Origin: Pseudopithomyces maydicus
Taxonomy: Eukaryota; Ascomycota; Dothideomycetes; Pleosporales; Didymosphaeriaceae
Direction of reading: 5' to 3'
NCBI GenBank assembly: GCA_026873275.1
Contig: JANTUC010000015.1
Coordinates: 992,001 to 1,056,000 of the forward strand
Length of the DNA: 64,000 bases
The notes beneath the pieces are model-generated. The model did no database searches. It saw only the letters and a list, made by a program, of their open reading frames with translations, and had not been told where the DNA came from. This document shows, in pieces, positions 10,302 to 22,614 of the stretch. The stretch's first letter is position 1. Each line of letters starts with the position of its first letter. A program made the position numbers and the translations under genes.

Positions 10302-11400
10302 CCACGCAATGCATTCTGAGATCGTGCGCTCTCACTACCTAGTCTATGTAATTGAAGAAGCTGTTGTTAATAGCTTCACTAATTATTTCGCGCGTGTTCA
10401 CACCACAATATCTCGCGTCGGCCAGAGCATCTTAACGACTGCTAAAGCCCCAGCAGCTGCTGTATCGGCCCACCCATTTGAGAATATACACATGTATTGG
10501 CTTACTGCGGCGGTCAAAGTCTGTGTTCGTTTCCTACTGATATTATTCCATGGTCTTCGTAGGTACCTAAGATCATCGCGAGAAAACCTGACTAAATGCA
10601 TCGTCGCGGCTACCACCACTATTGCTCATTGCTACAATTGGATTGACTTACTTGACAAAGATAGCCACCAGTTGTCCTCCCACCGTTTATGTCACGACGC
10701 AGTCACAACTCGTACCCTATATTGCCGGGATTTAATCCTGATGGCGGGTACAATATTCCGACGAGTGACCTCCCCAAGATCGGTTATACAGATAGACAAG
10801 GCCACGCGCCATGTAATTCTCCGGACAAATTGACTGCCAAAAATGTATCACACAGTGCCAGCAACGAGCCGGACAATCGGATCACGGGAGATCGGCTCAA
10901 TCGATCATGGACAGGTGGTGTACCGTTTAATTTGCGACTTTGGAGTAGTAGGTATCCTAGCCGTACTTGACTCGCTATCCCACCAATCATGATTGGGTTC
11001 TTATGGGGCGGATAAAGCCTCTTTAGAACAGCAACTAGCGGTCTGCCGGCATTGCAGTTCGATTACATAGAACGAAGAGTTAAATATGGAGAATCTTTCA
11101 CAAAACTCATGCTCTCTCATCCATTGGTGTTGCATGGATGATGCTAGCATACTAATTTCGGCAACGTGGTGAAACACGTTTGAACGGATTCCAGCGCAGT
11201 AACTATTTCAACGCTAACATCCATTTTAAGGTTTCCATTTACATTTATTGCTGGCTTTAGCCACCGCGAAAGTTCCTTCGCTTTGGCGTTAAAATTCAAC
11301 TATATCAGTAGAAGCACCCTTTCTTTAGCAAGAAGTGGTTGTCTCTACGACAACACCCAGACTCCCAATAGCCAACCGCCATATCCTCAGTTTCTCCAAG
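10302..11400. other. Intergenic, no supported gene
   Basis: A 174-codon frame at 10309-10833 has no domain, no signal peptide and mixed composition, so it is probably chance. The last 300 bp form the promoter of the esterase at 11401 and include the XlnR-like site listed separately. Confidence 0.45.
11256..11262 (-). promoter_or_regulatory. Possible XlnR/Xyr1 site upstream of the CE3-like esterase
   Basis: GGCTAAA on the minus strand, inside GGCTTTAGCC, lies about 140 bp before the esterase start. GGCTAAA is the published recognition core of the xylanolytic activator XlnR. One short motif has little statistical weight on its own. Confidence 0.35.
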
Positions 11401-12170
11401 ATGCTCTTCTCCAAGTACGCAATCGGCGCATGCCTGGTGGCTGTGGCCGCTGCACAGAAGAAGAAAGTTAGTAAGTGACACAATACGTCCTCAATCCCAT
11501 TCATATTGACGATTCCCCCAGTGCTTCTCGGTGACTCCATCACCGAAATCACCTGCTGGAGACCCCTAGTATGGAATCAGCTTACCTCCGCCGGGCTTGC
11601 CAACAACGTCGATCTCGTTGGGTCTATGAGCGACCTCTCCTGCAGCGCTCCCTCGGGCTTCGACAAGAACCACGAAGGCCACTCCGGATACCAAGCCTAC
11701 GACGTTGCACGAAACAATATTGCCGGATGGGTGCAAAACACCAAACCCGATATCGTGCAGTTTATGCTCGGCACCAATGATGTCAACATCGGGAAGCGCC
11801 AACCTCAGGCTGTGCTGGATGCCTACACTACCATTTTGAATGCGATAAGATCGGCGAACCCGAATGCCAAGATCATTGTGAGTGGCTATTAGATTGTGTA
11901 AAGTGAACGATAACCTGATTGTCGTAGATTGACAAGTTGATTCCTACGAGCTGGAGTGATGCTACCATCGAGTCGATAAACACACAGATTCCCAACTGGG
12001 TCTCCCAGCATACAACAGCACAGTCGCCCATCACGATTGCGGACTGCTCGCGCGCTGCTGGATATACTAACGCTATGTTGCGAGCTGACGGTGTACACCC
12101 GAATGATCAGGGTGATCAGTTCATCGCGAGCAAGGTCGGGCCTGCATTGATTAAAGCACTGCAAAGCTAA
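11401..12170 (+). CDS. Secreted SGNH-fold carbohydrate esterase (CE3-like, acetylxylan esterase type)
   Basis: Three exons, 11401-11470, 11522-11877 and 11928-12170, with introns GTAAGT..CCCAG (51 nt) and GTGAGT..CGTAG (50 nt), give 222 residues. The first exon encodes a signal peptide (MLFSKYAIGACLVAVAAAQ). The mature protein starts with the catalytic block LLGDSITE, which holds the nucleophile Ser and is followed by CWRP, a combination seen in family CE3. Further SGNH blocks are FMLGTNDVN (oxyanion Asn) and, near the end, RADGVHPND, which supplies the catalytic Asp and His. Such enzymes remove acetyl groups from xylan outside the cell. No carbohydrate-binding module is present. The length matches single-domain CE3 enzymes. 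A second esterase (CE1-like) lies 1.6 kb downstream on the same strand, which supports joint hemicellulose use. Confidence 0.87.
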
Positions 12171-12737
12171 GAGTTGAACCCACATAACAGATAAACATAA
12201 TATCTATTCACTGATGTCTGATATTTTTGACAAGCTTGAAGTATCTGTTGGGTTATGCGCGTGATGCACCGTTTCCTTGAGGATGCCAACACCGCCACTG
12301 ATAACCATCTAACAACGCACAAACTTAATTGCTCTGAATCATATTGGCTGTGTCGATTGTTACTGCATATAGGGTGCTCTGAGTGTTAGGAGCGATCTTT
12401 TACAGAATTCGCGCCCACCTGACTAGTACTAATGTCACCTCCATCAAAATGGATAATGCGGGGGTTCACGCTAGTAAGACGCAGTCTGTCGATCACTACT
12501 GTAGAAACAGCCACGAAGCGAATCGCGTTGAGCGCATTTCTAAGGGATTATCCATGTGATCAGCCACGTTGTGGACTGAGTTTAACGGTTGTAAAGACAA
12601 TGTCAACGGCGTCGCGTATGAGCAGCTTGACCTTTTTAAGGCCATGCGACATGCCGAATCAGACTTGCTTGCGAGTGTGTTGGACAGGAAGTGAATGATG
12701 CATAAAGAGTGGCAGGAAACTAAGACGAGGTCTTACC

Positions 12738-12756
12738 GCGTTTTGTTTCAAAACGC
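12738..12756. repeat. Perfect hairpin, 8-bp arms and TTT loop (copy 1)
   Basis: GCGTTTTG, TTT, CAAAACGC forms a perfect palindrome. A close relative lies 177 bp downstream. Confidence 0.6.
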
Positions 12757-12914
12757 ATGCCATCACTTGGCCTTCGTTCGACGAACAACCGTGACCCCTT
12801 GCCGTGATTCTAGCTACACTATATACCCCTGAGCCCTATTTCCCGGTTTTCTGGATGCAGCCCCGATCCATGCAATGTAATAAGGAATGCCGTACTCTAC
12901 ATACGTCAGAGCCT

Positions 12915-12937
12915 CCGTGTTTCGTTTCGAAACACGG
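12915..12937. repeat. Perfect hairpin, 10-bp arms and TTT loop (copy 2)
   Basis: CCGTGTTTCG, TTT, CGAAACACGG is perfectly paired. Compared with copy 1, two arm bases differ and both are matched by compensating changes in the opposite arm, so pairing is kept. Confidence 0.6.
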
Positions 12938-13767
12938 CGTGGAAATAGTATTTTCGTGAGCTACACATCGGATATGGCATTGTTTAGCGTCAGCATTGAG
13001 CTTGCGCTGTAAAAGACCATGTGTGGACCACCACGTGCTTGATCTTGCCCCTATGCTGAAGGTAGCCTAGGCCAAGAGGTGGGCCGTGGGGTAGCACGTG
13101 AATTCGACGAACCTGACCCCCCTGGACGCAAGCTTCCCCATATTTTAGCTCCTCCACAATGCAACGCGGACCCGTGCCACGGTAACCGGAACAAGGTGGC
13201 TACATATCCGTGGCATACCCAAATATGCATCGATAATGGCCGAAAAGCCAATCGTCCCCCTGAGGCAGGCTTCTCGAAGACGACTTCCATCATTCCCCTT
13301 CACACATGACGTCCACCCTAGTAATTGAAACTTTGCCGAACCCGGTTGCCGTATGCCTACGTTAGGGTTTGCTTCCCGAAATGAGCTGCCGACCGGGGAA
13401 ACCAGGCTCGGGCGCAATTTACTCCCCCACCGGTTATATCGACAACCCTGTCGCTGAAACGCTCGTAGTACAGTAACGGTTCTCATCGCCGAAATTCCTC
13501 ACCTAGTCAACGCTTGAGCTCAATTACGGTATGAAACGCACTCACTCTACTTGTGGAGGGTGGCCTTTCTAAAGTGTCTTGCAATATGTGCTCGATTTCC
13601 GCAACTAGGGTGCTACTATGAGGATAATCGTGAAAATATCCGTTTTGCAATCCTGGGGGTGATCGCATGGGCTTTTATAAAGTGTGAGGCTGCCTTGATT
13701 TTGGGAACACACAGCATCAACAACACTCACTACCTGACGCACTCGACAACATAGGTTTTCGGTCAAC

Positions 13768-14712
13768 ATGAAGGTTTCAACGTGCTTCTACGGCTTGGCC
13801 GCCCTCGCTGCGCCGGCGATGGGCGCATTGCAGCAAGTCACTGGCTTCGGAACGAACCCGTCCAATGTTCAGATGTTCATCTCAGTCCCGAGTAAAGTCG
13901 CTACCAACCCTGCTATCATAGTTGCCGTACGTTCCTGATGCAACAAGTCCGTCTGTATATTACTCATATTTTGTTTCTAGCTCCACCCCTGCGGCGGCAC
14001 GGCTTCGCAATGGTACAGCGGCACCAAGCTCCCCTCCTACTCGGAAAGCCAGGGATTTATCTTGATCTACCCCCAAACGACCAAGTACTCCAACTGCTGG
14101 GACGTGAACAACGCAGGATCCCTCACGCACGGCGGCAACGGCGATGCCCTCGGCATAATCAGCATGGTCAACTACACGCTGCAAAAGTACAACGGCGACA
14201 AATCCAAGGTTTTCGTCATGGGCGGTTCCTCGGGTGCCATGATGGCCAACGTTATGGTCGGATCCTACCCCGATGTCTTCGAGGCCGGTGCTGCGTACTC
14301 TGGCGTCGCGTTCGCGTGCTTCGCTGGATCCAAGAGCGACCCCACGCCGTTCGGTGCCAACCAGACCTGTGCTCAGGGACTTGCTCACACTCCCGACCAG
14401 TGGCGCTCGTTCGTGCAGAACGCGTATCCCGGATACACTGGAAAGCGTCCTCGATTCTTGGTTGCGCACGGTCTGGCTGATAGCCTTGTTCGCCCTCAGG
14501 CTGGATATGAGCAGCTTAAGCAATGGTCTGCTGTATTGGGTGTCACAAACACGAAGAATCTTACTGGAGCTGCAGTTGAAGAGGGCTCGCAGTACACTCA
14601 GTTGGTATACGGCGATGACAACAAGCTGGTGGGCTACTTTGGCCAAGGCGTTGGCCACATAGCGCCTGTCGTCGAGACGGTCCTGCTCAAGTTCTTTGGA
14701 TTGTCGAAGTAA
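13768..14712 (+). CDS. Secreted CE1-like acetylxylan (or feruloyl) esterase
   Basis: Two exons, 13768-13926 and 13981-14712, with a 54-nt intron (GTACGT..TTCTAG), give 296 residues. The signal peptide is MKVSTCFYGLAALAAPAMGA. The alpha/beta hydrolase core shows the oxyanion block LHPCGGTA, the motif YPQTTKYSNCWDV typical of the PHB-depolymerase/CE1 esterases, and the nucleophile elbow GGSSGAMM containing the catalytic Ser. VAHGLADSLV supplies a probable Asp, and the C-terminal GVGHIAP supplies the catalytic His. The length equals catalytic-domain-only CE1 enzymes; no CBM1 tail is attached. The protein would deacetylate xylan or release ferulate outside the cell. It shares orientation and likely purpose with the CE3-like esterase upstream. 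Confidence 0.9.
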
Positions 14713-15102
14713 GAAGAGACTTGCGACCTATCCGGCACTGTCTGTGGGCCGTGAAAAGTGCAAAAACTGTGGATTATTAGACTTGTTCGCTGAGTCGTTC
14801 CTCATTGAAGCGTGAAATCCGAAATCTCTCAACCTCATTGCTTCTAAATATAGCCTAAAAATATACTGCAGATCGATCGTGCCTTATATATATGTCTGGC
14901 ATTATGATCTTCCCTTAGAGCGTGACGCACCCTTGTTACAGTGATATAAGTTGAATGCATCTAACTTGAAATATTCCCTGGTTAAGAGCAGCCACTGTGA
15001 AAAATGAAATAGATTGCAACGTAATAATAATTACCAGGTGAAAACTGACGATGGAAGAAAAAGAACGGGCCGAGCAACGTTCTGTAATATCTTTGGTCGT
15101 AT
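14713..15102. other. Convergent intergenic spacer
   Basis: This 390-bp AT-rich stretch lies between two 3' ends and shows no coding or RNA signal. Confidence 0.5.
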
Positions 15103-16645
15103 CTATATACTCAGATCCGCACACGAGAAAGCCGGTCTCGTACTCCCACTATAATCAGCCACAATCGCCTCACAGGCTGCATATAACCCAGGCCCCAACA
15201 GAAACAATCCCACAACCATAACAAAGGCATGGAATAGCGTCTTCGCGGTGCGGGAAAGGCCTCCGAACAGATCGGTCCTGTGCATCTGCCAGTAGGCAAC
15301 AGCGAAATAGATAAACCCGAAGAAGGAATCAAAGGCAGCGCCGAGAAGCGAGAGAAAGTCTCCCATAGAGGGAATCACCTCGGCGAAGATGAAGCCAACC
15401 CACCAGATGGCTGCCATTACGGCGGTCCAGACACCCCAGCCGACGATGGTGTTGCTGTGCGCGTGGTGAGAGTCACGCATAATGTGCTTGTAGACGTATT
15501 TCGCAGAGACATTTGCGTAGATAACCTATGTTTCACATATCAATATCACGTTCGATTCACAACTGAAGGGGATAGATATAAGTGAACTTACACCAATGAC
15601 AAGCGTAGGCACTATGACAAACGCAAACGAAGCCTTCTTATAAACTACAACGCCCAAGCTTCCAAATGCCGGCGCCGTAGCATACTGTCCCAAATATCGA
15701 AACCCAATCGCAGGCGGTACGATGAACAGAAACGCGGAAAGAATCGACAACACAGCAAGGCTCTTGGGAAAGTCCTGCGGCTTCTCCATCTCAGCGATGA
15801 ACGTCGGGAACAAGATCTGCGGAACCCAGAGAAACGTAATGTTAAGCACGGCATTCATAGCCGCGACGAAAGTCGTGCCTGACGGAGGGAAGGCGTACGT
15901 CTTCACGGGTCCAGCCTCGGGGTAATTGCCCAGGTACCCGAATCCAGGCGCGTCTTCAATGCCTACGAAGACGAGGAAGAGGAGGATGGCGATGCCCATG
16001 CAGGCGGCTGAGAACATGGACATGAAGGAGACGTGGCGCAGGGTGCGGGGGAGCGACATTACGATGCCCATGAGGGTGACGATGACGGAGAAAGTCACGG
16101 TGCAGAGAGAGTGGTCCGAGAGGGTGTTAATCACCCTTGCACCTGTTAACACGTGAAATCCTACGAGCATAATGTTGTTTGCGAGGAGCATGAAGGCGGT
16201 GAAATGGTAGGCCCAGCGCTGCTTGCCGAAGGCGTAGTAGCCGAAGTCGCAGATGTCCATAATCTGAGGGTGTCTGCGTGGTGTGAGTACATGCATGGGT
16301 ATAGCGCGTAGGTTCGACAAAGAAAACGGCGTACTTCATGATAAATCGCCACATGGTCATGCTGGTAAAGTAGAACAAGATACCCGCAAGGAGCATGGTG
16401 ATGATGCCCGGTACCCAGCCAAGTACGCTCAGACTCCAACTCTGGGCCATGATAGCCAAGCAGACTTGGTCACCCGCAAGCAACCAGGCCGCCTTCTGCC
16501 ACGACATGGTGCGAAGCTTGATATCGTGACCGTGGTCCTTAGCCACGAGCGCAGTAAATGTGACATCTTCCTCGTCCGAATCGACGACGGGCGCATCGAC
16601 CAGCTGTTTGGGAGCTTTCTCGTCGGCATACTTGGATTCGGACAT
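15103..16645 (-). CDS. Mtr-like neutral amino-acid permease (AAAP family)
   Basis: Three exons, 16335-16645, 15592-16273 and 15103-15525, with introns of 61 nt (GTACGC..ACGCAG) and 66 nt (GTAAGT..CATAG), give 471 residues in one frame. The hydrophilic N-terminus (about 50 residues) leads into a WQKAAWLLAGDQVCLAIM helix and then ten further hydrophobic segments. IMKHPQIMDICDFGYYAFG and FPTFIAEMEKPQDFPKSL are characteristic of the fungal Mtr/AAAP transporters. These proton symporters import neutral aliphatic and aromatic amino acids at the plasma membrane. The 3' end faces the CE1-like esterase. The next gene on the same strand is a D-amino-acid oxidase, so uptake and oxidation of amino acids may be linked, although the two are 0.9 kb apart and separately promoted. 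Confidence 0.88.
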
Positions 16646-17523
16646 GGCTGGGAGCGATGGAAAGACCAGTCCAACAGCAAGATGTGCAAAGCTTGAGCGC
16701 GGAGCTAAGAAGATATAAATGCTTATCGCATCTTGGGTCTGTGAGCCGCTAGGGTGCAGTGTAACTCATTATCAGGCCGTGAGGCTCGCGTCTAAGCGAG
16801 GGCAGGGCTGGTTCTGGGCCCAGGACGGACTCCGGGGCGCAAAGGTGGCTGGCCTGGGTTTTGCGCAAAGTGGGACCTCGACTGTCGCAGGGACGAAAGA
16901 TGTACAGCGTCCAGCCATTCCGGTGCCATGGAGATGGACAGGTACGAGTGGGCTAGGGACCATCGTAATACCTGATGCAAATTGCGACAATACCTAGACA
17001 ATCGGAGCTTTGTTGGCGCAGTGGAGTTGATGCGCTGCTGATCCTGCTCCTGTTGATACGCCATTCTGCGAGGGATGGCGTGATCGATGGTTTGGGCTAG
17101 ATCATGGGAAATGCTTCACGCATGTGGGAAGCGTACTTGGAGATACGCACCTGTGGTACGAGGAGGATTGTGGCTGCATCGTTGTGGAAGACGATATGAT
17201 AGGGTTTGTTCGGGGAGCGCGATGGGGAAGGCACTTGTATTCGCTTGTAGCCGTGAACCAATCAGAAAAATTCCGGTCACGCGGTTGGTCAGCCTCAGAA
17301 CATCGTACAATCAGTGCACGGGAAAATGAAGACAGAGCTTGTTGACTGGCAAAAGTCAGGAACTGTGAGATATCGAATCTCATGTCTCTATGGGTCGGGG
17401 TATGAGTTTCAGGTACATCCCCATCTTTTCACAGACAATCACTTCAGTGCCTCCCAAATTCTAACACACTGTCCTCTACACAGATTGATCTCCAAACATC
17501 TCTATACTCAACAACCCTTCCAC
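16646..17523. other. Intergenic, promoter of the permease
   Basis: This 880-bp stretch has several short overlapping frames on both strands but no recognisable product, and no repeat or RNA gene was seen. Confidence 0.45.
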
Positions 17524-18837
17524 TTACAGCTTCGCCGCCACCCCCAATGCCCCCTCCACTAACCTCACAGCCTCCATTGCACACCCATACGAAGACTGAT
17601 ACCCCGCGCCCCCAGCCCCATAATTATGCACCACCCAAACGCCTTCCAACCTCTCTCTTTCTACCCTCGCACCCCCTTCTCTCACAGGCCTCAGTCCTAC
17701 CCCATGTCTCACCACATCCAGCCCCTCCATGCCCTTCCCGCCCGTCATCTCAGGACAAGCCTTTACTGCCCTCTCCATGATGCGTCTCGCAAGTCCTTGA
17801 TCCACCTCACCGTCCCAATTCCCCTTCTGATAACATCCACCAAGAATCGTACCCCCGCCCGCCGCCCGAGTCATCATATAGCACGCTTCGTCTTCCCCAT
17901 CGTCGGTGCCTGAGAAATCCATCATTTTCCCTGCGTCGTTACGCACTAAGACGATTTGTCCGCGGGCAGGCACCACGGTGGTATCTTGGACGCCGCCGAG
18001 GGTGGAGGCACCGAGACCGGTGCAATTGATGATGAGAGAGGGGGTTTGGGTGTAAATCTGGTAGCGTCACGAATGTGTGTGAGGACTCCGCGCTGGAAAG
18101 TTACTCCGTTCTTGAGGCATTGGGAGAGGAGCCAGGGGAGGTAGATTGCTGTGTTGATGCAGACCGAGGTGAAGGCTGTGGCAGAGTCGATACCTGGGGG
18201 GAGGGACTCGGGAGGAATGATGCGGAACTGTAAGAATTAATCAGCAATGTACTGGCTTGACATGCTTGGTGAGGGTGTGAACAAACATTCGGGACGACAT
18301 CTTTGAACCAGGGGGTTGGAGAGAGTAATTCAGAGAACCAAGCCGCCGTTGTCGAGTTCGCGTCCTTAGCACGGGTGTGTATTTCACATTCTCGGGATGT
18401 TGTTAGGATCTAGCAGAGAGGCCTGTAAAACGAGGGGTGGGCTTTGGTACCTTGGAAGTGAACGCCTGCATCTGGGTGGTTTTGAGCGAGGTCCGCTAAA
18501 GGAGCCCAAGTATCGCGGTCCCATTGCGCTTCCTTTGTGCCGCGTCTTGAGACACTGGATACGTGCATCAGTGTCGATTACTTTCGCCCTGCAACCCAGA
18601 TAAAGTACCCACGGCATATAGTTGGCTCCGGCCCAAGGCGATGCATATTCGATATCGTAATCCCCAGGCATATGTTTCGCAACCACCACGATGCTGTACC
18701 GCGGATCCTGAGATAGTAGATATGCAGTCGTCAATCCAGCAACGCCGGCACTATGTATTACCCAACTGGTCAATACCATCCAGCACTATGCATAAAATTG
18801 AGACCTACCCAATCACACAAATATTATGTTTTTCCAT
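17524..18837 (-). CDS. D-amino-acid oxidase, peroxisomal; one apparent frameshift
   Basis: Five exons: 18809-18837, 18613-18750, 18554-18451, 18390-18287 and 18227-17524. They join MEKHNICVIG to AGVAGLTTAYLLS (the FAD-binding Rossmann motif), ASPWAGANYMPVS, AQWDRDTW and finally the family signature VVHNYGAGGAGYQSS near the C-terminus. The enzyme oxidatively deaminates D-amino acids to 2-oxo acids, ammonia and hydrogen peroxide. The last residues, AKL, are a PTS1-type peroxisomal signal. The last exon needs one extra base at about 18056-18066 to connect FQRGVLTHIRDAT with IYTQTPSLIINCTGLGAS; with it the product is about 359 residues, normal for the family. A 47-nt GT-AG stretch here would restore the frame as an intron but would delete a conserved strand, so I prefer a 1-nt deletion (real or an assembly error). 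Confidence 0.83.
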
Positions 18838-19399
18838 CTTGTCTTTCAGGAAAACAGTCCCATCAATCTTCCAAGTTCAGATGTCCATATGCAATGAGCG
18901 AAGGGAACCTTTCCGAGGTCTTCGTGATGCCTCTGATGTCGGAAGGCAGGTCAGCACCAGACACAAGTACGGTCAATGCAACTATTGACAATGTATCGTT
19001 TGGTTGCGGATGGCAAATTACCTGCCCCCGAATGTGTGTGTGGAGGGTTCAAGGGAGATAATTCGGGCTCTAGGGAGAGCTCCGGAGCTCCAGGGCTGAC
19101 CCCACACCACGTGACTTTACCCCGCCCGTGTACCGGGGGACTCATCAAGCTTCGTATTCTCGTGATGTTCTTATAAGTCCACTTGGACCTTAGTAAAGCT
19201 TGGGGATACAAGCTCCTAGCCGTATGATTCCCCAAAGGCAATCTCAATGTCACTCGGGATGTTTAGAAAACCCCGAAAGGAGCAATTTGGAAGTGGTTAG
19301 GGCTAACGCAGGCACTCTACTTTCACAATCCTTCCCTCCTCCACGTATCCCCTTCGTCCAAAATCATATCACTCAACATTCATCCTCCATCAGCCCACT
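18838..19399. other. Intergenic, no supported gene
   Basis: This 560-bp stretch lies between the DAO start and the histidine kinase 3' end. It contains GC-rich sequence at 19060-19140 but no coding or RNA signal. Confidence 0.45.
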
Positions 19400-22300
19400 C
19401 TAGCTCCCAAACACGGGAAAATACTTCTTCAGCCACCCATCTAAACTCTTCATCGTAGTCGGTTTCACACAAAACTCCTGACTACCCACCTCGCACGCCG
19501 CCTTCCTATCCTCCACACTATCTTGGCCCGTTATCACGAGAAGCACGCTTTCCCGCCAATGCATCTCTCTCTAGCTCCCGAATACGCCGCGAAGCCTCGA
19601 TTCCATCGCAATTCGGCATCTGCAGATCCATAAGGATGAGTTGAATCGGCTGTTTTGTAGCATCGGTGGCGGCGGAGGACTGTTGATTCTGGAAGACCGA
19701 GACGGCTTCGAGGCCGTCCCGGGCACAGAGATAATGGAGAGAGCGCTTGATGCAGTACATTTTTAGGAGGCGAAGGTTTACGTCGTTGTCGTCGACAAGG
19801 AGGGCGGTGGGGTGGGATATTTGCTCGAGAGGAGGAAAATCAACGCCATTCTGGTTCTTTAGAAGATTGCAGAGAAGATGTTCTGCTTTCGGAGTCTTTA
19901 TATCAGCAACAGAATTCAATGACTGTGAGCATGACAGTACGCTCAGTTCTGCCATGTTCGGCGGAGTCGAGTAACTCGCACCGTTGCTTGCTTCTAAATT
20001 TAGTCGCGTATCTATTCCGATGTGCGGAGAGTTACACTGATCATTTTGCACGGTATTTAGAGCGGCCGATTTTACAATCGCCAGTGGATCATCCATAGCT
20101 TCAGTCGATTTCGCAGCAGTTCCGTTGTCATTGCAAGAATGGTGATTTCTCTCCGTAAATTTGGCTAAATTTGGAAGCACTAATGCATTCTCCGGTCGCG
20201 GAAACCAATCCCCCGAGGTGACTTTTGCAGATGTTAAGATTTTGTCTGCTCGATTTAATGCTTCACTCATGGTCGAAGTGAGGAACGGTCCGTGAACATA
20301 GATGACGTTTTGGGTGGCATGAATTGGATGGAAATCACCTGCAGAGTAAGGGACAAGGCATATGATGGCTTGGTTGGGTGGCAGCTGTGATGTTATCTCA
20401 CAACATTGGGCCCCTTGGGTTTCGAAATCGATGATGATGACAGTGTCCTCCATTGTGTTTGAAGCAGTCCATCCGTAGCATGAAAGGAATTTGGAGAAAT
20501 GAACACCCAAAGACAGGGATGTGGAGCTGGCTTCGACCACATGGAACCTTCTAGGTAAGTTTGGTAGCTGCGGGACCAATGGTTGGTCCAAAAGAGTCTC
20601 TTCGGAGAATCTGAGATCTATGCCTCCATATGCGGCTCGGAAGTGTGAGCCACGATTGACCTCGGATGATATAAGGCTCACTGATCCCTGCAACAGAGCC
20701 GCAAATTTGGAGGAAAGTGTTAGCCCAATCCCAGCACCAAATGAGTACACATCGGCGGTTTCATAGAGCTTGAAGATTCGCTTTTGTGCTTCTTGTGCAA
20801 TCCCACAGCCTGTATCTCGAATGTCAACGATGAGCTCCTTCGTATTCGCGCAAACTGATGTCGTGATCGCAACGGTGCCGTTTTGAGTATTTTGTATTGC
20901 ATTCGCAATCAAGGGAAACAAGCTATCGCGCAGCAAGGCAAGGTCGGTGCGGATGCTGCATCGATCTGGCGGGAAGTTGTGATTGAATATCACAGAGGCA
21001 TTGTAGCGTGAATCACCCGATGTGAGCTTCGTTATCTCAGTACCCAATTCAGTTTCGAGGTCGTGAAATGTGTGTGTTGTATAAAGTCGCTCCCTTGTTG
21101 CGACATCTGCCCATCTGTTGAGGGTGATCATGCTGTTGATGATTGACAGTAGGTCTCGACCAGCCCTCTTGATAGTGTCAAGATACATGCTGTGCTCGCC
21201 ACCAGAACTGGGTAGCGAGTTGGCTTGAAGCCATGCTGTCGCATGTGATGTGGCAGTAGCTGGACTCATCGTACGCAATTCTTCCGTTAGCAATTCGACA
21301 GAACCGAGAATTCCATGGATCGGCGTTCTGAGCTGGTGTGAAAACCCTCGCAAAAATTTCTCTTTCGCGAACATGACTTCTTCAAGAACGTGCTTGTTCC
21401 ATGCTTCTGAAATCATAGCTGCGCACTTTTGTACGAACCATGCATCGATGTCGTCAAAGACAAACTGGAATTCCCTGGTTCCTACAGTGAGGAATAGATG
21501 TCCCGACACGCTTTCACATTTGGCGGCTACAATACGCACAACGCGATCGTGGGGTGGATCTAAATGATTCGATGCCATGATTACCCGTTCGATGCGGTCC
21601 ACATCCTCCCACAAACCGCTTGAGAGATCAGAGACCGGTATCGCACCTCGACCTTCCGCTTCGATATGACCTGACTGCACGCTTTGGAGCTGCACCAGTG
21701 CATTGGGATAGGTTTCTTGAAGCATTCGAAGGACATGCTCTTCCGAAAAAGAATCCTCCCGTACTGCTGCCATTCGTTCGACCATCTTGCGCCTTGCGCG
21801 TTGACGTCGTGCTCTCGTGAGCTGCACAAGATCGGAGACAACCCAATCTGCTAAGCGTACCAATGTCGTCTGATGCGCTCGTGTTAGTGGGGGTTGTGGT
21901 GTTGACGAGGCCACACAAAGAGAGCCGAGACAAGCGGTCTGTCCCGTTTCATTCTGCAGCCGAAGTGGAGCACCAGCGTACGCGCGTAGGCCACCGGACT
22001 CTACATAGGGAGATTTTGCGAACCTCCAATCTTCCATCATATTCGGTAGCAGGAAAACACTCTAGTAGCAAAATCAGTCCAGTACTGACAACCCGATGCT
22101 TTTAACGTACCCCCGGAGGCCGGGCAACAGTATGCGCACAAATTGTTTCGCCCCGTGGCAAGTTACCCAGAGAAACGCCAACAGCAGCAAGACGTGTGTA
22201 GATGTTGATATTCAGAATCCCGATGATGGCGAATTCCCATCCTGTTGATTCTTGAGCAATGCAAGCCTTTTCCTGCAGTCCCGAAAGGAATTCTTTCTCT

Positions 22301-22614
22301 TCGAAGATATCATGTGTATAGTACCAAAGCATGGAAAGCCGAAACCGTTCGTTCCAAGTCAAAGAAGCGCGAAGATAGCGCTCAGATAAGCGATACTGCG
22401 TATTCGGAACTGCTGCCGGTGCAAAAACCTCTTTTGTGGAAGGGTAGAATACATTCTCGTTCTCCAGAGACCACGGCCGAACTGGAGTGTTGAAATTTTC
22501 CTCATCATAGATAGGTCCAATAATCTGTGGATAATTGGGAGGTGGCGAAAGAGAAAGAATCGCGGCGTCTGCCTTTGGGAAGAAGACCGCTTGCTGGGCG
22601 CGTTGGGTCAACAT
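19400..22614 (-). CDS. GAF-containing hybrid histidine kinase; apparent frameshift in the receiver domain
   Basis: Exon 1 is 22111-22614 and exon 2 starts at 22061 (49-nt intron GTACGT..ACTAG). The join gives GETICAHTVARPPG then SVFLLPNMMEDWRF, a GAF-type sensor block. The kinase core follows with the H-box FSHQLRTPIHGILG (phospho-acceptor His about 410), the N-box NAIQNT, the G1-box DIRDTGCGI and the G2-box FGAGIGLTLS. The receiver begins ALLVDDNDVNLRLL and has LILMDLQMP with the phospho-acceptor Asp. The frame then stops at 19518, before the conserved Lys. Skipping one base at about 19547-19555 joins it to SVLLVITGQDS and CVKPTTMKSL, which contains that Lys, and ends at 19400 (about 1054 residues). 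The protein would sense a signal and feed the HOG-type phosphorelay. A further upstream exon cannot be excluded. Confidence 0.85.

Larger units (their letters stand above)
12171..13767. other. Intergenic between the two esterases; contains hairpins
   Basis: No gene was recognised in 1.6 kb. Three palindromes lie at 12738-12756, 12776-12786 and 12915-12937. A TATA-like TTTATAAAG at about 13674 lies some 90 bp before the next start. Confidence 0.45.

Noticed and set aside
10309..10833. 174-codon plus-strand frame beside the 5S gene
   Set aside because: No family signature and an overlapping minus-strand frame of similar quality; likely chance.
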